Shown one piece after another: positions 6,130-13,317 of a stretch of 13,317 nt of DNA. The translations under genes and the position numbers were made by a program. The DNA lies in contig DRKE01000500.1 in the NCBI GenBank assembly GCA_011051925.1, forward strand, positions 1 through 13,317, given 5' to 3'. The first letter of the stretch is position 1. Each line of letters starts with the position of its first letter. The DNA is from Deltaproteobacteria bacterium (GTDB lineage: Bacteria > Myxococcota_A > UBA9160 > UBA4427). The notes beneath the pieces were generated by a model that had not been told where the DNA came from, did no database searches, and was given only the letters and a program-made list of their open reading frames with translations.

Positions 6130-9021
6130 TCAGGGCGGCGTGGCCGATTCGATCTTTTCGTACGCCTCGATCGGTCGGGGCTTCGCCAGAAGCAGATCGA
6201 TGAACTCGGCAGGCGGACAGGGACGTCCGAAGAGATAGCCCTGCAGTTCGTCACATCCCCTCTGCCGAAGGAAGAGGGCCTGATGCGGTGTTTCGACCCC
6301 CTCGGCAACGACGTCGACCCGAAGACCGTGGGCCATCGCGATGATCGCAGACGTCAGCGCCGCGTCGTCCGCGTTCTCGCTGAGCTCGGCCACGAAGGAA
6401 CGATCGATCTTGACGCGATCGATCGTGAAGCGCCGCAGATACGAAAGCGATGAGTAACCGGTTCCGAAATCGTCGAGCGCGAGTCCGACGCCCAGCTCCT
6501 TCAACTCCCGAAGGGTCTGCACCGTGAGCAGATCGTCCTGCATGATCGTCGACTCCGTGATCTCGAGTTCGATCTGGTGGGGCGCGATCCCGCTTTCCTC
6601 GAGGACGAGACGAACCATCTCGATCATTCCGGGCTCGCGGATCTGATGTCCGGAAACGTTGACGCCCATCCGGATCGAGACACCCGACGCCTCCTGCCAG
6701 TATCGGGTCTGCTCACACGCCGTCCGCAGGACCCATTCGCCCAGCCTGACGATCAGGCCCGTTTCCTCTGCGACCGGAATGAATTCGTCCGGCGAGACGT
6801 ACCCGCGATCGCCGTCGGGCCACCGCAGCAGCGCCTCGGCGGCCACGACCCGACAACTCTCGGCATCCAGGATCGGCTGGTAGTACAGTTCGAATCCGTC
6901 GTTCTCGACGGCTCGCCGCAGTCGCGCTTCGATTTCGATCGCGCTCGAACGGGCCGGATTCATCTCCTCCGAATAGAACTGGTATCCGTTCCGGCCCCGC
7001 CCCTTCGCGAAATACATGGCGGCATCCGCGTTGCGCAGCAGACTGTCCGCGTCGAGACCGTCGTTCGGGTAGACCGCGATCCCGATCGACGTACCGACGA
7101 AAAGCTCCTGCCCGCCGAGCACGACCGGCTGCTCGAGTGTCGCGAGCAGGCGAGTCGCCACGAGAGCGGCGTCGCCCGGCTCGTTGATCTCGGTGAGCAG
7201 CAGGGTGAACTCGTCCCCGCCCAGGCGGGAGACGGAGTCCTCGGGCACGTCCGGACCTCTCCGACCGACGTGATCGCTGATCCGAACCACAGCGGCGAAG
7301 CGGCTCGCGACTTCTGCCAGCAGACGGTCTCCCATCTCGTGCCCCAGTCGGTCGTTCACCTTCTTGAATCCATCCAGGTCCATGAACAGGAGCGCCATCT
7401 TTCGTCCTGCACGGGAAGCCAGGGCGACGGCCCCCCGAAGCAGGTGGTGGAATCGCTGTCGATTGGGAAGGCCCGTCAGGTCATCCCGGAAGGCCAGACG
7501 TCGGATCTTCTCCTCGGCCAGCTTCTTCTCGATCGCCCGTCCGACGAGTTCGCCGACATGCTCCAGGATCTCGCCCGCCGATTCCTCGACCCCGATGTCT
7601 TCCCGACGGAAGAATTCGAAGACCCCGTAGAGGCGGGGTCCGATCTGGACGGGCAGGGTCAGGACCAGTCGGAATCCGAGGTCCTTCCACCAATGCGTGC
7701 CACGGGGATCGGATTTCTGGACGCCGTACAGGAACGAACGTTCGAGGTCTTCCTTCCCCCTCGCGTTTTCGGCCTTCTCGGGTGGCTCGTCGGCGGGTCT
7801 TTCCTCTCCGCCGGAGGGCAGGTCGAATCCCAGATGGATGATCCCCGTCGCGACGAGCTGCCGACCGTCGGGTGCGTCGACGGATTTGAGGAAATGTCCG
7901 AGGGTGAAGTCCATCCTCCGAGCGATCAGCGCGAGCGCACTCTCCAATCCCGACTCGATCGTGCCGGCCTCGTGAACGGCTGCCGACACTTCGTGAACCA
8001 GGCGGACATGCAGAGCCTGGCGTCGATTCTCCTCTTCGATCGCGATCCGATCGGAGATGTCGCGAAGCACGAGGACCCGGCTCCGGATCGCACCGGTGGA
8101 GTCGGTCAACGCACTCAACTGGAGATCGTAGGTCCGGCGCTCTCCGGTTCCCCGGTCGGGTTCCAGTGAATAGATGCTCCGACCATCGATCGCCCCGCTC
8201 AACATCTCGGTCAGGTCGGGATGTCCCGCCAGTGCCTCGTGCATGTGCCGAAGCGTCCGTGCACCGCTCTCGAGGTCGAGGATGCGGCGGGCCGCATCGT
8301 TGAAATCGACCAATCGATCATTCATGTCGATGACGAGGACCCCATCGCTCATCGCCTCGATCACGGTCCCGTACTCGACCCGGTCCGCCGACAGGAGCCC
8401 GAGTCTGGGGAGCCCGTAGAAGAGTCCGATGGTCATCCCGCAGATCAGGAATGCCTGGATCATCTCGACGGAACCCCGATCCACGTCTGCCAGCAGGGCG
8501 AGCGGGGCGAGGCCCGGAAGCAAGATCGCGAAGCCGATCCCATAGAGGGCTTCGCGATAGCCCGGCCAGCTGCGGAGAGGCAGGTTCGTCAACTGGGCGC
8601 TGGCGAAGACGAAGGCACACCCGACCCAGGCTTGCACCAGCCAGGTCCGATCGATCATCAGGACGAGGGCGGGGATCGTCCAGTAGAGAACCTGTCGCGG
8701 CCTCGAAAGGGCCGGCATCCCAGTCGCAACCTGGGTCGCGAGCTGAAGGATCGCGGCGCTCGCCGACAAGAGGAGTCCGGACCTCAGCCGCGCAGATGCC
8801 ACTTCCCCGAGAGTCGCCCGGAAGAGATCGAGGTGGGCGACGACGAGGAGGCCCGAGACCAGGACGAGCAGGAGATAGGTCCGCCCGACGGCCGTCGTAC
8901 GCAGCCGCCAGGAAGACAACAGCAGGAATACCAGGCAGGTTCCCGCGATCGCGAAGGCCAGATTCGCCATGCTCGAATTCAGATCCATTCCCGGCCGAGC
9001 CCCCAGCGTTCGACTGAGCAC
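6130..9021 (-). CDS. Membrane GGDEF-EAL c-di-GMP protein with PAS and GAF sensors
   Basis: A 963-residue hybrid c-di-GMP synthase/phosphodiesterase. Residues 19-208 hold about six to seven hydrophobic helices, like 7TM sensor modules. A PAS-like domain follows (about 215-325; AMSDGVLVIDMNDRLVDFN), then a GAF-like domain (about 345-500), GGDEF (about 505-685) and EAL (about 695-945). In GGDEF, DDLTGLPNR, MDLDGFK and the active-site RLGGDEF (599-605) are intact. In EAL, EALLRW (729-734), NVSG, ITES, DDFGTGYSS (850-858), KIDRSF, AEGVE (906-910) and LQGYLFG are all intact, so both activities are possible. No RxxD inhibitory site stands in the usual place before GGDEF; VPED is there instead, and an RISD lies further upstream ahead of an insertion. 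The start is GTG 9021, with GAGGGG about 4 nt upstream; ATG 8988 is an alternative. I infer that PAS/GAF/membrane input sets the balance between making and degrading c-di-GMP. Confidence 0.95.
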   Translation of the reverse strand: MLSRTLGARPGMDLNSSMANLAFAIAGTCLVFLLLSSWRLRTTAVGRTYLLLVLVSGLLVVAHLDLFRATLGEVASARLRSGLLLSASAAILQLATQVATGMPALSRPRQVLYWTIPALVLMIDRTWLVQAWVGCAFVFASAQLTNLPLRSWPGYREALYGIGFAILLPGLAPLALLADVDRGSVEMIQAFLICGMTIGLFYGLPRLGLLSADRVEYGTVIEAMSDGVLVIDMNDRLVDFNDAARRILDLESGARTLRHMHEALAGHPDLTEMLSGAIDGRSIYSLEPDRGTGERRTYDLQLSALTDSTGAIRSRVLVLRDISDRIAIEEENRRQALHVRLVHEVSAAVHEAGTIESGLESALALIARRMDFTLGHFLKSVDAPDGRQLVATGIIHLGFDLPSGGEERPADEPPEKAENARGKEDLERSFLYGVQKSDPRGTHWWKDLGFRLVLTLPVQIGPRLYGVFEFFRREDIGVEESAGEILEHVGELVGRAIEKKLAEEKIRRLAFRDDLTGLPNRQRFHHLLRGAVALASRAGRKMALLFMDLDGFKKVNDRLGHEMGDRLLAEVASRFAAVVRISDHVGRRGPDVPEDSVSRLGGDEFTLLLTEINEPGDAALVATRLLATLEQPVVLGGQELFVGTSIGIAVYPNDGLDADSLLRNADAAMYFAKGRGRNGYQFYSEEMNPARSSAIEIEARLRRAVENDGFELYYQPILDAESCRVVAAEALLRWPDGDRGYVSPDEFIPVAEETGLIVRLGEWVLRTACEQTRYWQEASGVSIRMGVNVSGHQIREPGMIEMVRLVLEESGIAPHQIELEITESTIMQDDLLTVQTLRELKELGVGLALDDFGTGYSSLSYLRRFTIDRVKIDRSFVAELSENADDAALTSAIIAMAHGLRVDVVAEGVETPHQALFLRQRGCDELQGYLFGRPCPPAEFIDLLLAKPRPIEAYEKIESATPP

Positions 9022-9124
9022 TCAGCCCCTCGCATCCCTTTATATCGACAGGCCGCCGCGTCTTCGCATCGGATAAACCCTTGAGAAGATCGCGGCCCCT
9101 CGCCGGGGACTGGACGCAGCCGAC

Positions 9125-9153
9125 GTTCCAGGAGTCTCGGATCCTGGACACGG
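9125..9153. repeat. Inverted repeat downstream of Ig-like lipoprotein gene
   Basis: TCCAGGA (9127-9133) and TCCTGGA (9142-9148) form a perfect 7-bp stem with an 8-nt loop, in the 227-bp gap between the lipoprotein stop and the GGDEF-EAL start. The flanking words GTTCCAGGAG and TCGGA-TCCTGGAC-CGG are shared with 10312-10375. In the direction of transcription it could act as a hairpin after the lipoprotein gene, but no U-run follows. The rest of this gap shows no gene. Confidence 0.45.
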
Positions 9154-9248
9154 CGGTCCCGGGTGGGGTGGACACGGGGGATGTCGCGACCGGTCCGCTC
9201 GGGCATGCCCCGGAGTCGGAAGCGTCCGGGAATCGCGGATCGGACGTT

Positions 9249-10268
9249 TCAGCGAGGTCGCGCGGGCGATGAAGCCGGGGCATCCGCCACGATCGTGAAG
9301 GATTGCGCGATTCCGGTGCCCCATTGATCCGTCGCGCTCACCTCGACCTCGAAGCGGCCGCGCTGATCACTCCCCGGCCGCCACTCGACCAGCCCGGTCT
9401 TCGGATCGACGTCCATGCCTTCGGGCCCCCGGACCAGCGCATAGGTCAACTCCGCATCCGGCTCCGGGCTGCGTGCGCGAATCCGGTACCGGAACAAGCC
9501 GCCCTCGATCCCCGCCACGGGCTTCGAGAGGATCTCCGGAGCCTCACCACGCGTGAGGACGACAGGGGAACTCGAAACGGGCCGCGTCCGGCGTCCGGCC
9601 AGCTCGAGATGGGCCCTCAGGATCACGATGTCGCCGGGTGAGAAGCGGGCCGTGTCGAGCTTCTCTCCGGTCCCGACGACCTCGCCGTTGACCTTCCACT
9701 CGAGACGGGGCTCGAGCCGATCCGACACATCATCGGCGATCTCCACGACAGCGACGAGGGGCGAGCCCGGCCTGGTCCCCTCGCTCGTATCGATGGCGAC
9801 CAGCGAGATCGAGACCGCGGGTTTCGCGAGTTCGAATTCATGGACGACGGGCATGCTCTTCGTCTGACCGTCCGTCGCCGTCACCACCACCTGAAGGTGT
9901 CGACCCGCTTCCAGCCCGGACGTATCGAAGGCCTGGCCCTTTCCCAGGACGCGTCCCGAAGCCGTCTGCCACTCGTATTCGACCTGGGTCGGATCCCCGT
10001 CCGGATCGACCACCCGTGCCCTTGCTCGAACCGGGCTCCCGGGCGCGGGCCGATTCGGCCGGATCAGGACCTGCTCGACGACAGGGGCACGGTTCGGACC
10101 CGCGACGCCGTCCCCGGATCCCGGCTGAACGGCGACCATCGAGCGAACGGTCTTCGCCTCATCGCCGCCACGACAGCCGGACAGGGAAAAAGCCAGGACG
10201 ACCAGGCCGATGAGAACCCAGCCGGACATCGCCCTCCCGTCGACTCGCCACGTACCGCCATCGCGCAT
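9249..10268 (-). CDS. Lipoprotein with three Ig/cadherin-like domains
   Basis: A 339-residue predicted lipoprotein. The hydrophobic core WVLIGLVVLAFSLSGC ends in a lipobox (LSGC, Cys32). Three beta-sandwich modules then follow. The first (about 60-147) has APVVEQVLIRPNRP and ARVVDPDGDP and ends in ATDGQ. The second (about 149-243) has EWKVNGEVVGTGEKLDT. The third (about 243-329) reads PEILSKP, LTYALVRGPEGMDVDPKTG and EWRPGSDQ, ending in VSATDQWGT, a pattern typical of putative-Ig/cadherin-like repeats in surface proteins. The first two share a G-x-G-(x)-F/L-DT pattern, suggesting old duplication. I chose ATG 10268 since it gives the signal peptide a positive n-region and has GGGGA upstream; ATG 10229 has a good GGGAGG but no charge before the core. 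It follows the pilY2-like gene after 110 bp. A role in surface or pilus adhesion or assembly is inferred from structure type and neighbours only. Confidence 0.8.
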   Translation of the reverse strand: MRDGGTWRVDGRAMSGWVLIGLVVLAFSLSGCRGGDEAKTVRSMVAVQPGSGDGVAGPNRAPVVEQVLIRPNRPAPGSPVRARARVVDPDGDPTQVEYEWQTASGRVLGKGQAFDTSGLEAGRHLQVVVTATDGQTKSMPVVHEFELAKPAVSISLVAIDTSEGTRPGSPLVAVVEIADDVSDRLEPRLEWKVNGEVVGTGEKLDTARFSPGDIVILRAHLELAGRRTRPVSSSPVVLTRGEAPEILSKPVAGIEGGLFRYRIRARSPEPDAELTYALVRGPEGMDVDPKTGLVEWRPGSDQRGRFEVEVSATDQWGTGIAQSFTIVADAPASSPARPR

Positions 10269-10290
10269 GATCGTTCCCCGCATCCTTCGG

Positions 10291-10320
10291 CTCGCAGCCT
10301 GCGAGTGTCCTGTTCCAGGA
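10291..10320. repeat. Two adjacent short palindromes
   Basis: CTCGCA-GCC-TGCGAG (10291-10305) is followed two bases later by TCCTG-TTC-CAGGA (10308-10320). Each is a perfect inverted repeat with a 3-nt loop. They lie between the pilY2-like gene and the Ig-like lipoprotein gene, just before the latter's start. They could be operator half-sites or small RNA hairpins; no U-run follows in either direction. Confidence 0.5.
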
Positions 10321-10370
10321 GCTGGCCTGCATTCCGAGATTCCCTTCCCAGAAGACGTCGGACTCCTGGA
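10314..10370. repeat. 8-bp inverted repeat upstream of Ig-like lipoprotein gene
   Basis: TCCAGGAG (10314-10321) and CTCCTGGA (10363-10370) form a perfect inverted repeat enclosing 41 nt, within the 110-bp gap before the lipoprotein gene. Its left arm (GTTCCAGGAG, 10312-10321) and right part (10358-10375) both recur, closer together, in the gap after the same gene at 9125-9153. It overlaps the second short palindrome, so only one of the two structures could form at a time. Confidence 0.45.
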
Positions 10371-10378
10371 CCCGGACA

Positions 10379-10744
10379 CTAGAACTTCATCGCCGGCTTC
10401 ACTCGAAGGCGAGTGACCTCCGGCATCCCATTGCGGCCGCTTCGTCGCGACCAGAACTCGACGAAATCCGCCGGTCTGGGGGAACCCACGGCGTGGAGAT
10501 CGCGAAGCAGGATGGCATTTCCGTTGCTATCCGTGATGCGGGCGCCCGGGGAAACCGAATAGACCGTTCCGCCCAGGGTCAGCGTCCGACCCGCGACGTC
10601 GATCTGCTCGACCACCGACTGCTGCCCGCGATTCGCGGGAACATTCCATCGGTCGCCGGCTGCGGCATCCGCTGCCACGAGGCCGGCCAGAAGAAGCCCC
10701 AACAGGGCCGTTCCGAAGATTCTCTTCATCGTCTTGTTTCCCAT
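10379..10744 (-). CDS. Small exported PilY2-like protein (by position)
   Basis: A 121-residue protein with a signal peptide (MKRIFGTALLGLLLAGLVAADAAAG) and a small beta-rich mature part. The core VVEQIDVAGRTLTLGGTVYSVSPGARI-like stretch (44-70) followed by ITDSNGNAILLRDL reads as a compact barrel of the kind seen in DUF5666-type proteins. The end, VTRLRVKP, fits the same pattern. It lies directly downstream of pilY1 and its size is close to Pseudomonas PilY2 (115 aa), which holds the same position. I see no decisive sequence match, so I leave the symbol empty. ATG 10744 is preferred because GAGGAG sits about 9 nt upstream; ATG 10729 is five codons later and also gives a signal peptide. A strong stem-loop lies between pilY1 and this gene and may tune its expression relative to pilY1. 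Confidence 0.78.
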   Translation of the reverse strand: MGNKTMKRIFGTALLGLLLAGLVAADAAAGDRWNVPANRGQQSVVEQIDVAGRTLTLGGTVYSVSPGARITDSNGNAILLRDLHAVGSPRPADFVEFWSRRSGRNGMPEVTRLRVKPAMKF

Positions 10745-10811
10745 CGCTCGATTCTCCTCGCCTCCGGGTTCGGTTCCTGGCATCCGATCGGACGCCGCCG
10801 GTTTTCGGAAG

Positions 10812-10842
10812 CCACGCGCGCCCCGACCCGGGACGCGCGTGG
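10812..10842 (-). terminator. Strong stem-loop after pilY1
   Basis: A perfect 9-bp inverted repeat, CCACGCGCG / CGCGCGTGG, at 10812-10820 and 10834-10842 encloses a 13-nt loop, and three further C-G pairs are possible inside it. It begins 12 nt after the pilY1 stop codon in the direction of transcription. The stem is almost all G+C, so it should fold in RNA. No run of U follows; the next bases on the transcript are GCUUCCGAAAACC. It may be a weak or Rho-assisted terminator, an attenuator, or a 3'-end stabiliser for pilY1 mRNA. The structure is certain; the role is inferred. Confidence 0.6.
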
Positions 10843-10854
10843 TCCCATCTCAGG

Positions 10855-13317
10855 TCAGTCGAGCTCTCGCCAATACAGCGTTCCGTGCTCGGACTCGGAC
10901 GAGCCACTGTCGATGTTGATCAGTTCTCCGTCCTGCTTGCTGATGATCAGCCGGTTCCCGCCTTCCCCCGGCGCGATCGACAATCTCGCATCCGTCGGCA
11001 TGCCCTTGCCGAGGTCCATGCTCCGATCGATGCCGGCGATCGGACTGGTCGGGCTCGGAGGACCGAAATAGCCCTGCCCGCACTTGGCGAGGAATCCGTA
11101 GAGCGTCGAGATGCCGGACGGCTCACACAGGTTCGACAGGTCGGGCTTGAAGGTCGAGATGAAGAAGAAGGCGTTGAAGACCTCGCTGTTCGTCACGAAC
11201 TTCTCTCCGTCGGGAACCGAGAAGAAGAATCCCCGGGGCTCCACGACCGGACAGTTGTCCTCGAAGGCCGTGATGTCCGAGAGCTCTCCGGCCGGTGCCG
11301 CGCGACCATCGATCGTCGACGGACTTCCCGTATCGTAGACGTCCCGATCCTTCAGCATGTAGAAGCGATTGAGCAGGACGCATCCGTCGGCACTCGTGCA
11401 GTTCAGGTCCGCTCGCTCCCCCGTGCCCATCCCGATGTGAAGGATGCCGTTCACGACCGTGGCACTCGGCGGATAGTAGAAACTCCGGGCATGGCCCGTC
11501 ACTGGCGCGGTCGGATCGTCGTCGAAGAACTTGCGGAAAGGCCAGTTCGGCTGATAGAGGACGCCAGGCGAAGGATTGGCCGTCCCGCGAGCCCGAATCA
11601 CCCATTTCCAGATGTTGCCGCCGAGGTCTCCGATGTAGACCACGTCGGCAAAGCCGTCCTGATCGTAGTCGAGGACACCCGGTGTCGAAGGCATCGCATA
11701 GTACATGTCGGGAATGTCGCCGGCCGCCGTACCGAATTTCCGGACGGCGACGGGGCGCCCCGTCTTGATGTCGATCATCATGATGCCCCGGCCCTTGGTG
11801 CTGTTGATGTCGTATTGCGCGGTATCGTTCGGATCGCTCTTCGGGTCGTAGCCGAAGCCGACGATCGCGACCCAGGTCTCCAGCATCTCACCCACGCCGT
11901 TTTCGAGTCGGACCCGCGTGATCACGGGTCGGGACCAGGTCTGGGCGATATAGCCTCGCCAGGCGACATCGCTCTCCAGCGGGAACTCCCACAAATACTC
12001 GGGATAGTCCGGATCCGACGGGTCGGTCACATCGAGCGCCAGGTAATGCTCGCCGCCCTCTCGCAGTCCCGTGACGAGGACCGTCTTCCACTCGCTCGCG
12101 CTCTTGGCATCCGTCGGATCGGCATTGCTGTCGATCCAGACATCCGCCACGGCAGGTGACCCGTCGACCGTCAGGGGGTGGAGCGTCGAATCGTCCTTCG
12201 CGAGATCCATCACCTTGGTCCGCGCGCCCCAGGGCATGAAGCCGAAGAGTTCGACACCCGTACCCGCATCGTATTTCTTGGTGGCCGAATCGTAGGTCCC
12301 CGCATGGAAGCCATGCAGGAACCCGTCGTTCGCGCCGGCGATGATCACCCGATCCCGGCCCGCGTGGGTCGGATCGGCGGCGAATTGCGCGTACGAAAGC
12401 TCCGGAATGAAGCTGGTCGGCGGTCCGACGACCACCGGATTCGAGTGGAAGATGTCGCCCAGACGATCGGGCACGGTCACGCCGTTCTCGACCCGCGTCC
12501 GATCGACACAGCCCTGGAAGTCATCGCCACCACCAGCGGCCATGCCCGTCCCCCACTCGCATCCCGCGATGAACGCGACCAGCGCTTCGTCGAGATCCGA
12601 GGTCGAGTTCACGTTCGGCGAAGGTGGATAGTCCGATACGGCGCCGAGGGCGCCACCCAGGTCCGCGGCCGAGATCCCATGGTCCCAGTCCTCGATGTCC
12701 TGGCTCCCGCCTCCATCGGTCGAAACCTTCAGGTTCCGATTGTTCGCGTCGGGCATCTTCTTCGAGGCATTCCAGTAGGGAGGAGAAATGTCCTCTGACT
12801 GGAACGTCCCACCCGTACACTCGGGCGGATTCGCGAGATCCGTGAGGGCACAGGCCCCGTTCTTGTCGAGGATCTCGCCCGCCGCCGTAATCTGGTAGCT
12901 GCGAAGCAGGCCGGGCCAGAAGGGACGCGCGCTCGTGGGCTGGAAGAGCGTCGTATAGAGCTTGCCACCGTCCGACGTTCGCGCCGCGGGCACCGTCGCC
13001 GCCGAGAAGCCCTGGGACTTCGAGATGATGTCCTGGACCGAATCGACGAGCGCCTCGGTCAGCTCCTCGGCCTGGTTTCCGTTGAAATAGAGTCCATTGC
13101 CGTTCGTCGCGGTCTTCTGGAGAAGGGCGTTGACCGCGCCCGTGGTCGTGAAGCCGACCGTGTAGACGTCGACGACGTTCGTCGTCGACGGGTAGTCGGG
13201 ACGGCAATCGTTCTGCTGCATGAAGAGCGCGATGTCGTCGAGATAGCCGGTCCCGCTCGCGAAGCTCCAGGGCGGAACGCCGACCTCGGGCGTCGCATCG
13301 TTTCCGATGTCCGGATC
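10855..13317 (-). CDS. pilY1: Type IV pilus tip adhesin/assembly protein PilY1 (N-terminus outside window)
   Basis: PilY1/PilC is a large exported protein at the type IV pilus tip, needed for pilus extension, adhesion and surface sensing. The frame stays open to the window edge upstream of the first ATG (13221), giving 820 visible residues. They begin inside the von Willebrand A-like part, at GTGYLDDIALFMQQNDCRP and NVVDVYTVGF (about 22-56). Linker motifs typical of the family follow: RPFWPGLLRSYQI, LGDIFHSNPVVVGPP (about 286-300) and RVIIAGANDGFLHGFHAG. The C-terminal PilC beta-propeller contains the calcium loop DYDQDGFAD (11644-11670), followed by VVYIGDLGGNIWKW, as in Pseudomonas PilY1. 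The C-terminus, TLYWRELD, is the usual family ending. Several Cys pairs occur in the propeller. I see no frameshift. Other minor-pilin genes (fimU, pilV, pilW, pilX) would be expected beyond 13317. Confidence 0.95.
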   Translation of the reverse strand, partial: DPDIGNDATPEVGVPPWSFASGTGYLDDIALFMQQNDCRPDYPSTTNVVDVYTVGFTTTGAVNALLQKTATNGNGLYFNGNQAEELTEALVDSVQDIISKSQGFSAATVPAARTSDGGKLYTTLFQPTSARPFWPGLLRSYQITAAGEILDKNGACALTDLANPPECTGGTFQSEDISPPYWNASKKMPDANNRNLKVSTDGGGSQDIEDWDHGISAADLGGALGAVSDYPPSPNVNSTSDLDEALVAFIAGCEWGTGMAAGGGDDFQGCVDRTRVENGVTVPDRLGDIFHSNPVVVGPPTSFIPELSYAQFAADPTHAGRDRVIIAGANDGFLHGFHAGTYDSATKKYDAGTGVELFGFMPWGARTKVMDLAKDDSTLHPLTVDGSPAVADVWIDSNADPTDAKSASEWKTVLVTGLREGGEHYLALDVTDPSDPDYPEYLWEFPLESDVAWRGYIAQTWSRPVITRVRLENGVGEMLETWVAIVGFGYDPKSDPNDTAQYDINSTKGRGIMMIDIKTGRPVAVRKFGTAAGDIPDMYYAMPSTPGVLDYDQDGFADVVYIGDLGGNIWKWVIRARGTANPSPGVLYQPNWPFRKFFDDDPTAPVTGHARSFYYPPSATVVNGILHIGMGTGERADLNCTSADGCVLLNRFYMLKDRDVYDTGSPSTIDGRAAPAGELSDITAFEDNCPVVEPRGFFFSVPDGEKFVTNSEVFNAFFFISTFKPDLSNLCEPSGISTLYGFLAKCGQGYFGPPSPTSPIAGIDRSMDLGKGMPTDARLSIAPGEGGNRLIISKQDGELINIDSGSSESEHGTLYWRELD

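Noticed and set aside
6577..8169. 530-residue plus-strand open frame opposite the GGDEF-EAL gene
   Set aside because: The opposite strand carries intact GGDEF and EAL motifs across the same bases, so this is a shadow.
9022..9248. Possible c-di-GMP riboswitch or sigma-28 promoter before the GGDEF-EAL gene
   Set aside because: No GEMM-like conserved core is visible, and TCAAGGGTTTATCCGAT has the wrong spacing for a sigma-28 promoter.
10885..12159. 424-residue plus-strand open frame opposite pilY1
   Set aside because: The minus strand encodes the conserved PilY1 propeller and calcium loop; the plus frame shows Asp/Arg-rich sequence without a domain.

Overview
The window is high-GC DNA, and every gene I can support lies on the minus strand. 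The organism looks like a Gram-negative bacterium. PilY1 belongs to type IV pili, two proteins have lipobox signal peptides, the dihydroorotase is the E. coli-type PyrC, and there is a full GGDEF-EAL c-di-GMP protein. A high-GC proteobacterium, either gamma or one of the former 'delta' lineages such as Myxococcota, fits best. I cannot name a genus. The stand-alone HisE, not fused to HisI, argues against enterics.

Reading in the direction of transcription (high to low coordinates): (1) 13317-10379 is the tail of a type IV pilus minor-pilin locus. It holds pilY1, open at the window edge so its N-terminus is missing, then a strong intercistronic stem-loop, then a small exported protein in the place where Pseudomonas carries pilY2. 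(2) 10268-9249 is a lipoprotein with three Ig/cadherin-like modules, bracketed on both sides by related inverted repeats. (3) 9021-6130 is a 963-residue membrane protein with 7TM-like, PAS, GAF, GGDEF and EAL regions. (4) 6093-5017 is pyrC, 36 bp after the GGDEF-EAL gene. (5) 4851-2343 is a pair made of a small Ser-rich lipoprotein gene and a longer gene that overlaps it. The longer gene encodes an exported protein with the His...Cys layout of a permuted papain fold and resembles DUF4105/Lnb. (6) 2170-419 is a membrane-anchored type-B carboxylesterase with an intact catalytic triad. (7) 321-1 is hisE, which lacks only its last few codons.

The window mixes housekeeping steps (pyrimidine and histidine synthesis) with cell-surface functions (pilus tip adhesin, lipoproteins, c-di-GMP signalling). 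No mobile element, CRISPR array, tRNA or rRNA was seen. Nothing here is clearly a new multi-gene system. The strongest leads are the lipoprotein/DUF4105-like pair, the c-di-GMP protein beside the pilus genes, the repeats around the Ig-like lipoprotein gene, and a strong excess of the hexamer CGATCG.
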